Part shown: positions 16,093 through 23,956 of the stretch, piece after piece | Position numbering within the stretch: position 1 is the first letter of the stretch | How the letters are laid out: every line of letters starts with the position of its first letter | Assembly: GCA_034440135.1 (NCBI GenBank) | Contig: JAWXBP010000280.1 | Coordinates: 1 to 63,617, forward strand | Reading direction: 5' to 3' | Length of the DNA: 63,617 nt | DNA from: Planctomycetia bacterium | Lineage (GTDB): Bacteria > Planctomycetota > Planctomycetia > Pirellulales > JALHLM01 | Program-made: the position numbers and the translations under genes | The notes under the pieces: model-generated | Told to the model about the DNA's origin: nothing | What the model saw: the letters and a program-made list of their open reading frames with translations, nothing else | Database searches by the model: none

Positions 16093-19000
16093 ATGACCCG
16101 CATCAACACGAACGTCAGTTCGCTCAACGCTCAAAAGACTTTGGCCCGTTCCAATGTTCAATTGCAAGAAGCTCTCACCCGGTTGAGCACGGGTTTGCGC
16201 ATCAATAAGGGTAAGGACGACCCGGCCGGCTTGATCGCCAGCGAAGTTTTGCGGAGCGACATCATCAGCACGCAGCGCGCCGTGACGAACAGCGAGCGCG
16301 CGAATCAATTGATCGCCACGGCCGACAGCGCCTTGGGGCAGGTCAGCGCGTTGTTGAACGACATTCGCGGTTTGGTGTCGGAAGCCGCCAACGAAGGCGC
16401 CTTGAGCACGGATCAAATCGCCGCCAACCAGTTGCAGATCGACTCGTCCTTGGAAGCCATCGACCGGATCGCCCAGATCACGTCGTTCCAAGGCAAGCGT
16501 CTCCTGGACGGCAGCTTGGACTTCATCACCACCGGCGTCGACGTGACGCAGATCCAAGGCCTGAAGATTGACCAGGCCAACTTCGGCACGCAGAACTCGA
16601 TCGGCGTGACGGTGCAAGTTGTGCAGCAAGCCGCCCGCGGCTCGTTGAACTTCAACTTCGGCGCCATCTCGACGGACGTGTCGTTGCAAATCGGCGGTAA
16701 GAACGGCGCGGAAGCGTTCAACTTCGCCCAAGGCAGCACCATCGAGGAAATCGCCACCGCGGTGAACCTTGTCTCGGACGCGACGGGCGTGCAGGCCACG
16801 GTCGAACAAGAAGCCACGCAAGGCGCCATCACCGCTTCGAGCTTCGGCACCGACAACGACGTGCTGATTCAAGCGGACACCGCCGGTGAGGAAGAAGGCG
16901 ACATCCGCGTCAAATACAGCAAAGGCGATTCGACTGGCACGGTCGCCGTGTACACCGCCGCCACGGGCAATTCGCCGGCCACGTTAGACGTGCAGTTGCA
17001 GACGCGTGCGTACGAATCCGCCGTCGCCACGGTGAACGACTCGGACTCGGCTCCGACCGACGCCGTGTACCGCTTGGTGCAAGCGGGTGCCAACAACGAC
17101 CTCGACTTGACCATCACGAGTGACGGCAGCATCGGCGCCGGCATCACGGTCAGCTTGAACAACGCGGCCACGTTGGCCGCCGGCACGAACTACAACGCCA
17201 CGACCAAGACGTTGACGATCGGCACGTCGGACCAGGCCAGCGCCACCGCTTTGGCCGCCAATGCTCCGGCCGTGATCAATGCCCTGACCGGTATTGAAAT
17301 CCAGGTCAGCCTGGCCGTGGCTTCCACGGATACGACGGGCGGCACGAACTCGGGTGCTGGCGCCAATGCGACGGCCACGAATATCGGCTATGCAACGACC
17401 GAAGGTCGCGGCACCTCGGACAACGCTTTGACCTACACGGCTACGATTAAGGGCGCCCAGTTCAACAACGCGACAGTCAACTACGTCAACGACGCGTTGC
17501 TGGACAACGGCGTGGCGCTGACCGCCGGCAACGAGCGGATCACGTACAATCACGACGCCCAGAAGTCATCGGCCTCGATCAATACGTCGATCGCCAACAC
17601 GGACTTGATTATCACGGCCGACCAGGCGGGGGCTGCTTACAACAACGTGCAGGTGTTGTTCACCGACAGCGGCGCCGTCACGGGCAACGCGGCCACGGCG
17701 ACCTACAACGCCTCGGCCAAGACGTTGACGCTGGATATCGACGGCGGCACGACGGACGCCAATGCGGTGTTGGCGGCCATCAACACGGAAGGCACGTTTG
17801 CCGCCACGTTGGATACGACCGCGGGCGCCAATACGGGCGCTGGCGTGCTGACGGCTGCTGAAATCGCCGCCCGCGGCGGACGCTTCGGCAACACCGGCTA
17901 CTCCGGCGGCGACGCCGGTACGCTGTACGTCTATGTACAGGAAGGCCGGTCGACGGCCAACAACATCATCACGTCGCTCGGCGCCGTGGGAAATGCCGCC
18001 GCTGGCGAGTTGTTCTCGGTCGCACGCACGGTCGACAACGACGGCTCGGGCGTGGTGGCCAGCGGCACGTTCTCCAACGTGTTCCAAGACGGCGTGACCG
18101 GTGGCGACGTGATCGCCACGGCCAACGACGTGGTTGACGCCATCAACGATAACGCCACCGCGGCGGCGCTGTTGACCGCACAGAAGAGCGCCGAAGACAC
18201 TGGATTCGGCACGGTGTCCGAGTTCGTCGAGTCGAGCTACTACGGCACGGCATCGGCCAACAATCGCCTCCAGTTCCTCGGTCCCGAGGATTCCCGGAAT
18301 ATTCGCTTCGTGGCAAATTCCGGTCAGGCCTTGGGAGTCGATCTGATTACCGATCCGCAAGTCACGGCTCAGTCGAAGACCACCCTGACTTCAGCCAACG
18401 CGAATGCCAGCCTGGTGTTCTCCGCCGTGGCCGCTGGCAAGTCCTTCGACGACTACGCGATTCGCTTCCGCGCCGCCGCCACGGGCGCCCAGGATCGGGT
18501 CACGTACGACGAAGAGACGACGGCCGCGACGGCCGACTTGAACCTCACGGGCACGAATAACAACCTGCGGATCACGTCGACGGAGCGCGGCGAGGACTTC
18601 AACGACGTAAATGTCGTGCTGACGGCCTCGCTGACGACCGGCACGGCCACGGCGGCTTACGACGCCAGCTCCAAGACGCTGACGTTGAATATCCGCTCGG
18701 ACAACTCGACGACCGGTGCGCAGCTCCAAGCGGCCATCAACACGGAAGGCACCTTCTCGGCTGCGGCCAACTACGCCAACCGCACCGGCGACACGGAAGC
18801 CGCGAACACGTTGGCCGGCACGATCGCGGCCACGAACGCCTCGGCGACGTTGGCCGACACGGGCAGCACCGGCGGACACAACGGCAGCCTGACGTTTTAT
18901 GTCGCGAACGGCACGACTGCTGAACAAGTTCGCTCGTTGTTGCAGAACGACGCTTATGCGAACAAGACCTTCTTCGCCACGCACTACCAGGGGAGCACCG

Positions 19001-20373
19001 GGGCCGGCACGATTGACTTCGCGACCGACAACAATAAGCTCTACACCTCGGGCGGCATCGCGTCGGAAGGAACATTGATCGTCAACTTGGAGACGAACGC
19101 CAATGGCGTCGTCCAGACGACGGCCAACGACCTGATCGAGTACTTCGATGACGCCGCCAATAGTGCGACGCTCGCTTCGCTGGGCATCAGCATCAGCAAC
19201 GCCGAAGGCAGCAACGGCACCGGCAAGTTGGCCGCCACGCTCGAGGACGCGGATCTGGAATTCGCGACCACGGGCACCGAGACGATTAATAGCAATGCCA
19301 GCCTGACCACCAGTGCCGTGAACGGACTGGCGGCCAGCATCACGCTGACTGCGGTCCTGCAAGGCGAGGCGTACAACGGCGTCACGGTCGCCTTCAACAA
19401 CAATCCGCTGTTGACTGGCGGCGGCGACGAAGGGGTCAGCTATGACGCGCTGAGCAAGGTGCTCACCGTTGATGTCAAAGCCGGCGTCTCGACGGCCCAG
19501 CATGTCATCGACGCCATCAACGCCGACACGGAAGTGAGCGAGTTGTTCACCGCCGCGGCGGCCGGGGCAGGCACGGGCTTCGTCACCATCTTCGACACGG
19601 GCACGTCCTCGGGTGGCACGACGACCGACGGCGAACCCGCCGGCACGGCACTGCTCGGAAACTCGGATCTGTCCGACACCGGTTTGACCTTCCAGTCCAC
19701 GACCTACGGATCTGACGCGTTCGTGTCCGTGAAGGCCTTGGGATCGAATCCGTTTGTCCTGACGGACGCGGACGGCGAAGTCGCCGAACGTTCCGTCGGA
19801 ACCGACATCTTGGCCCGTATCAACGGTATCCAGGCTGTCGGCCAGGGCTTGAAGGCGTCCATCAACACCTCGTCGTTGGACATCTCCTTCAACATCGCGG
19901 ACACGGTTGAGAACGACACGACGATTCAGTTCGAGATCACCGGCGGCGGCGCCCAGTTCCAGTTAGGCCCGGACGTGGTTTCCAACCAGCAAGTGCGGTT
20001 GGGCATCGCCGGCGTCAACACGGCGACGATCGGCGGCGTCAACGGCAAGTTGTTCGAGCTTCGCTCCGGTGGCGCGAAGTCGCTGGGCAACAACGTGAAC
20101 GGTGCGGCCGCCGTTATCGACGAAGTGATCACCGCGATCACCAGCCTTCGCGGTCGGTTGGGCGCCTTCCAGAAGACGACGCTCGAAACCAACATCATCA
20201 CGTTGAACGACACGTTGGAAGCCCTCACCGAGGCCGAAAGCTCGATCCGCGACGCTGACTTCGCCGCGGAAAGTGCTCGCCTCACGCGGGCTCAGATTCT
20301 GGTGCAATCCGGCACGGCGGTGTTGTCGATCGCCAACCAGAATCCGCAAAACGCTTTGTCCCTGCTGCGGTAA
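16093..20373 (+). CDS. fliC: Giant flagellin
   Basis: A 1426-residue flagellin from the ATG at 16093, eight bases after AAGG; the GTG at 16084 overlaps that site and is unlikely. Flagellin polymerises into the filament. Seen: the N-terminal D0/D1 region MTRINTNVSSLNAQKTLARS, LSTGLRINKGKDDPAGLIAS and ITSFQGKRLLDGSLDF (to about 142), and the C-terminal region (about 1330-1426) with LGAFQKTTLETNIITLNDTL, SSIRDADFAAESARLTRAQI and NQNPQNALSLLR. These ends are typical. The about 1150 residues between are Thr/Ala/Asn/Gly-rich repeats of about 90-100 residues, each with an NTEGTF- or TAGNE-type landmark. Ordinary flagellins are 300-550 residues. Followed by a strong terminator, so it is its own transcript. 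Confidence 0.95.
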   Translation: MTRINTNVSSLNAQKTLARSNVQLQEALTRLSTGLRINKGKDDPAGLIASEVLRSDIISTQRAVTNSERANQLIATADSALGQVSALLNDIRGLVSEAANEGALSTDQIAANQLQIDSSLEAIDRIAQITSFQGKRLLDGSLDFITTGVDVTQIQGLKIDQANFGTQNSIGVTVQVVQQAARGSLNFNFGAISTDVSLQIGGKNGAEAFNFAQGSTIEEIATAVNLVSDATGVQATVEQEATQGAITASSFGTDNDVLIQADTAGEEEGDIRVKYSKGDSTGTVAVYTAATGNSPATLDVQLQTRAYESAVATVNDSDSAPTDAVYRLVQAGANNDLDLTITSDGSIGAGITVSLNNAATLAAGTNYNATTKTLTIGTSDQASATALAANAPAVINALTGIEIQVSLAVASTDTTGGTNSGAGANATATNIGYATTEGRGTSDNALTYTATIKGAQFNNATVNYVNDALLDNGVALTAGNERITYNHDAQKSSASINTSIANTDLIITADQAGAAYNNVQVLFTDSGAVTGNAATATYNASAKTLTLDIDGGTTDANAVLAAINTEGTFAATLDTTAGANTGAGVLTAAEIAARGGRFGNTGYSGGDAGTLYVYVQEGRSTANNIITSLGAVGNAAAGELFSVARTVDNDGSGVVASGTFSNVFQDGVTGGDVIATANDVVDAINDNATAAALLTAQKSAEDTGFGTVSEFVESSYYGTASANNRLQFLGPEDSRNIRFVANSGQALGVDLITDPQVTAQSKTTLTSANANASLVFSAVAAGKSFDDYAIRFRAAATGAQDRVTYDEETTAATADLNLTGTNNNLRITSTERGEDFNDVNVVLTASLTTGTATAAYDASSKTLTLNIRSDNSTTGAQLQAAINTEGTFSAAANYANRTGDTEAANTLAGTIAATNASATLADTGSTGGHNGSLTFYVANGTTAEQVRSLLQNDAYANKTFFATHYQGSTGAGTIDFATDNNKLYTSGGIASEGTLIVNLETNANGVVQTTANDLIEYFDDAANSATLASLGISISNAEGSNGTGKLAATLEDADLEFATTGTETINSNASLTTSAVNGLAASITLTAVLQGEAYNGVTVAFNNNPLLTGGGDEGVSYDALSKVLTVDVKAGVSTAQHVIDAINADTEVSELFTAAAAGAGTGFVTIFDTGTSSGGTTTDGEPAGTALLGNSDLSDTGLTFQSTTYGSDAFVSVKALGSNPFVLTDADGEVAERSVGTDILARINGIQAVGQGLKASINTSSLDISFNIADTVENDTTIQFEITGGGAQFQLGPDVVSNQQVRLGIAGVNTATIGGVNGKLFELRSGGAKSLGNNVNGAAAVIDEVITAITSLRGRLGAFQKTTLETNIITLNDTLEALTEAESSIRDADFAAESARLTRAQILVQSGTAVLSIANQNPQNALSLLR

Positions 20374-20410
20374 GCGTTCTCGTAACGCCCCGCGAAGGGT
20401 TGCTATAGGG

Positions 20411-20452
20411 GCCGCCGATCTCGAACCTAGTTCGAGGTCGGCGGCTTTTTTT
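20411..20452 (+). terminator. Strong intrinsic terminator of flagellin
   Basis: GCCGCCGATCTCGAA and TTCGAGGTCGGCGGC form a stem of about 15 pairs with one mismatch around a CCTAG loop, followed by seven T. It ends 79 bases after the flagellin stop. Confidence 0.92.
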
Positions 20453-20478
20453 AATTGAGTCCCCACTTCCGGTGATAC
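20452..20478 (+). promoter_or_regulatory. Weak sigma-28-like promoter candidate before fliD
   Basis: TAATTGAG at 20452-20459 and GGTGATAC at 20471-20478 lie 11 bases apart, the standard sigma-28 spacing, but match the consensus only at 3 of 4 core -35 and 5 of 8 -10 positions. Since flagellin ends in a strong terminator, fliD and fliS need a promoter in this gap, and no better one is seen. Confidence 0.3.
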
Positions 20479-20580
20479 GTTCCGGAAAGCCGGCAGACTT
20501 TCGCTCAATTACCCCGGCGTTCGCGACCGAATTCATCCGAAGAGGACGCATTCTTTTGCGGACCCGCGGGCTTGCGCTTC

Positions 20581-23343
20581 ATGGGCAGAATCAATTCCAA
20601 CGTCGGCCTGATCACGGGCATCAGTATCACGGACACGGTCAATCAGCTCCTTGCGCTGGCGGCCAAGCCCCGGGATATGGTGCAAGCCCGTACCGATAAG
20701 TTCAAGGCCGAACAAGTCGCCGTGACGCAGCTCACGGCGCTGCTGCTCAGCACGCAGGTGAACGCCAAGAAGCTCGGCGACGCGGCGCTCTACGACCAGA
20801 AAACGGTGCAGAGCCTCGACGCGGCGACGCTCAAGGTGACGGCGAACGGCGAGCCTTCGCTCGGCACGTACCAGTTCACGCCGCTCCAACAGGTGCAGGC
20901 GCAGCAACTGCTCAGTGACGGCGTTGCCAGCGATACCGCGCCGCTGGGCGAAGGCAAGGTCACGTTCCGTTTCGGCGGCTTTATTAACGCGGATAGCAGC
21001 TTGGCGTTGCTCAACGGCGGCGAGGGCCTGGCTCGCGGCAAGATTCGCATCACCGATCGCTCAGGGGTTTCCACCGAGATCGATTTGCGTTACGCGCAAA
21101 CGGTTGATGACGTATTGAATGCGATCAATAGCACGTCGACGATCAATGTTCGCGCGCAAGTGAGTGGCGATGCCATTCAACTCGTCGATCAAACGGGACA
21201 GACGACGTCGAATCTTAAGGTGCAGGAAATCGGCAGCGGCAAGACTGCCGCGTCGCTGGGGATCGCCGCGATCGATTCGAGCACAGGAACCGCGACCGGT
21301 TCGGACGTGCTTAAGCTGTTCGGCAAGGTGTCGCTCGACCGGCTGAATGGGCCGAACGGCGTTCGGTTTGACGAAGTACTGCCTGATATCGAAGTCAAGT
21401 TTCGCGACGGCAGCACGTCGCATATCGACTTCAAGCACTTGCCGCGCTCGAACGACGAAGAAGACAAGCCGGCGAATGAGCAAACGCTGGAAGACGTGCT
21501 CGCGACCATCAACGCCGTTGCGCCGGACAAGTTACGCGCGGAGATCGCGCCGGATGGCGATCGGTTGCTGCTGACGGATTTAACCGAGGGCGGGCATGCG
21601 TTCAAGCTCTCTTCGGAATTCAACTCGAAGGCCATCGCCGATTTGGGGCTTGATGGCGCGTCGGACGCCGGCGTGATTACGGGCCGACGATTGCTCGGCG
21701 GGTTGAAGTCGACGTTGCTCAGTACGCTCGACGGCGGGCGCGGCGTGGGCGAGTTGGGCGCCGTGAATCTGACGGATCGCTCCGGCGCGCAGGCCACGGT
21801 GAATCTCGCCGGCGCTGAAAGCGTGGATGATGTAATCGCTCGCATCAACGCGGCGGGCGTCGGTATCCAAGCCAGCGTGAATGCGGCGCGGAATGGCATT
21901 CAACTCAGCGATACGACGGGGCTCACCGCCGGCAAATTGATTGTGGCCAGCGGAGACGACAAGGGAACGGCCGAAAAATTGAAGCTGGCGATCGACGCGG
22001 AAGCGTCGCAGCGCAATTCCGGCAGTCTCAGTGCGCAAACACTTGGCGCCGCGACGAGGCTCTCGTCGTTGAACGGCGGCAAGGGAGTGGCCGACGGTTT
22101 GATTCGCATTACCGACGCCCGGGGCGGCACGCGCACCGTGGGTATCGCGAGCGCGACGATCCAAACGGTTGGCGATTTGATCGAGACGATCAACAACCAG
22201 GGACTGGATATCGAGGCGCGCCTCAACGACGCGGGGGACGGCGTGCTGCTGGTCTCCACCAATGCGTCGAACGGCAGCATTCGCGTGCAGGATTTGAACT
22301 CCACGGCGGCGGCCGATTTGCATATCGCCGGACAGTCGGCGGTGACGACCATCGGCACCGTGGAAAAGCAGGCCATCAACGGTACGACGACGTTCGAGAT
22401 TGCGCTCAATCAGGAAATGTCATTGGCCGACCTGGTCGATGAAATCAACACCAAGAAGGTCGGCGTCGCGGCCGGCAAGTTCAACGACGGCGGCGCGCTG
22501 AATCCTTTTCATCTGACGCTGCTCAGTCAACGCCCCGGCCGCGCCGGCGAGTTGATGATCGACACGTCGGAACTGGGGCTGCGATTCGAGGAATCGTCGG
22601 CGGCGCAAGACGCGAAGCTGCTATTGGGCGCGCCGAGCGCCACCGGCGTGGGCCCGATCGTCACCGGCACGTCGAATGTGTTCAAAGACGTGGTGCCAGG
22701 TTTGACCCTGGAGGCGCTCAACACCTCGGACACGGCGGTGACCGTCACCGTCAATGGCACGAACGAGCCGATCATCGCGGCCGCGCAGGCGTTCGTTGAC
22801 TCGTACAACGCCTTGCACAAGAAGCTGAAGGAAGTCACCGCCTACAACACCGAAACACAAAAAGGCGGCATTCTGCTGGGCGACAGCTCAGCGTTGCACA
22901 TTGATACTGACTTTGCGTCGCTGTTGAGCGGCCGCGTGTTCGGCGTGGGTGATATCCAGTCGCTCGAGGAAGTCGGCCTGGAGTTGAAAGACGACGGCAC
23001 GCTCTCACTCGACAAAGACAAGCTGCGCGCGCGCCAAACTGAGTCGCCCGAAGGCGTTCAGGCGTTCTTTCAGACGAAGGACTTGGGGCTGGCCGCGAAG
23101 ATCGACAAGTTGATCGAAGGTTTGGCCGGAGAAGACGACTCGATCCTCGTCAACCGCGCGGCGGCGCTGGAACGCAAGATTCAGGTCAACGATCAGCGCG
23201 TGAAGTTTTTCAACGAGTTTTTGACGCGCAAGCGAGACGTGTTGTTGAATCAGTTCTACACGTTGGAATCGACGATTGCCAAGATTCAAGCGAATACGAA
23301 TGCACTGGGGGCGCTCAATGCCCTCGCCAATCCCACGGCATGA
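20581..23343 (+). CDS. fliD: Large flagellar filament cap protein FliD
   Basis: A 920-residue FliD from the ATG at 20581 (MGRINSNVGLITGISITDTV); a TTG at 20572 would add only three residues. FliD caps the filament and folds incoming flagellin. Seen: the N-terminal cap domain with NQLLALAAKPRDMVQARTDK (about 22-41), then at least three flagellin_IN-type modules, each opened by a GG-G-G-I/V-ITDRSG phrase (about 150, 390 and 505) with a DDVIARIN-type helix, and a C-terminal domain with VTVTVNGTNEPIIAAAQAFV, DSYNALHKKLKEVTAYNTET and VKFFNEFLTRKRDVLLNQFY. Usual FliD is 450-700 residues. The size matches the enlarged flagellin and FlgL. Confidence 0.93.
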   Translation: MGRINSNVGLITGISITDTVNQLLALAAKPRDMVQARTDKFKAEQVAVTQLTALLLSTQVNAKKLGDAALYDQKTVQSLDAATLKVTANGEPSLGTYQFTPLQQVQAQQLLSDGVASDTAPLGEGKVTFRFGGFINADSSLALLNGGEGLARGKIRITDRSGVSTEIDLRYAQTVDDVLNAINSTSTINVRAQVSGDAIQLVDQTGQTTSNLKVQEIGSGKTAASLGIAAIDSSTGTATGSDVLKLFGKVSLDRLNGPNGVRFDEVLPDIEVKFRDGSTSHIDFKHLPRSNDEEDKPANEQTLEDVLATINAVAPDKLRAEIAPDGDRLLLTDLTEGGHAFKLSSEFNSKAIADLGLDGASDAGVITGRRLLGGLKSTLLSTLDGGRGVGELGAVNLTDRSGAQATVNLAGAESVDDVIARINAAGVGIQASVNAARNGIQLSDTTGLTAGKLIVASGDDKGTAEKLKLAIDAEASQRNSGSLSAQTLGAATRLSSLNGGKGVADGLIRITDARGGTRTVGIASATIQTVGDLIETINNQGLDIEARLNDAGDGVLLVSTNASNGSIRVQDLNSTAAADLHIAGQSAVTTIGTVEKQAINGTTTFEIALNQEMSLADLVDEINTKKVGVAAGKFNDGGALNPFHLTLLSQRPGRAGELMIDTSELGLRFEESSAAQDAKLLLGAPSATGVGPIVTGTSNVFKDVVPGLTLEALNTSDTAVTVTVNGTNEPIIAAAQAFVDSYNALHKKLKEVTAYNTETQKGGILLGDSSALHIDTDFASLLSGRVFGVGDIQSLEEVGLELKDDGTLSLDKDKLRARQTESPEGVQAFFQTKDLGLAAKIDKLIEGLAGEDDSILVNRAAALERKIQVNDQRVKFFNEFLTRKRDVLLNQFYTLESTIAKIQANTNALGALNALANPTA

Positions 23344-23381
23344 CGCCGCCCCTAACGTAGATTCATGGAGAGAAGTTGCAG

Positions 23382-23822
23382 ATGCAAGCCAACGCGCGCG
23401 AAAACTATCTGGCCACGGAAGTCATGACCGCCCCGCCGCAGAAGCTGCAATTGCTCCTGATCGAAGGGGCGATGCGTTTTTGCAACCTGGCGCTGGCCCG
23501 TTGGGAGCAAGGAGATCAGGAAGCGGCGGGCGAAGCGCTGACCCGCGCGCAAGGCGTGATCACGGAATTGATCGCCGGCGTGCGTCCAGAGCACAATCGC
23601 GAGCTGGCGCGCAAGGCGACGAGCATCTATCTCTACTTGTTCCGCACGCTGGTTGACGCGCATATGCGGCACGATGCGCAAATGGTGCAAGACGCCATGC
23701 GCGTGCTGGAGATTGAACGCGGCACCTGGCAGGAAGTCTGCCGCCGTCTGGCCGGCACAACGCCGCCGCCGGTGGAAATGCCTGCCGAGGACTATACGCC
23801 GCTGGGCGATTTGTCGGCGTAG
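23382..23822 (+). CDS. fliS: Flagellin export chaperone FliS
   Basis: A 146-residue helical protein from the ATG at 23382; a purine-rich GGAGAGAAG stretch ends a few bases before. FliS binds the C-terminal D0 part of flagellin in the cytoplasm and prevents early polymerisation. Seen: ENYLATEVMTAPPQKLQLLLIEGAM (in parts; family signature Y-x3-V-x-TA-P-x-L--LYDGA), a central four-helix pattern, NRELARKATSIYLYLFRTLV, and a C-terminal Pro-rich tail of about 25 residues. Slightly longer than enteric FliS (136). It sits 38 bases after fliD as in most genomes and ends the flagellar run. Confidence 0.92.
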   Translation: MQANARENYLATEVMTAPPQKLQLLLIEGAMRFCNLALARWEQGDQEAAGEALTRAQGVITELIAGVRPEHNRELARKATSIYLYLFRTLVDAHMRHDAQMVQDAMRVLEIERGTWQEVCRRLAGTTPPPVEMPAEDYTPLGDLSA

Positions 23823-23850
23823 GGACGAGACGCGAGTGCATTGGGTTGTG

Positions 23851-23953
23851 CGACGGCGGGCCGGCACCGTCATGCATGCGCAAGTGTGCGTCTGTAGGTC
23901 GTGCTCGAAACGAACAGGTTGTATGCCATTGCGCTGGCCCGCCCTACGGCGTC
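23851..23953. repeat. Dispersed element between convergent genes
   Basis: GGCGGGCC at 23855-23862 and GGCCCGCC at about 23936-23943 are inverted arms. The right end includes CTGGCCCGCCCTACGG, identical to 3410-3425. The element fills the gap between the 3' ends of fliS and the next, opposite gene. Confidence 0.6.
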
Positions 23954-23956
23954 GCG

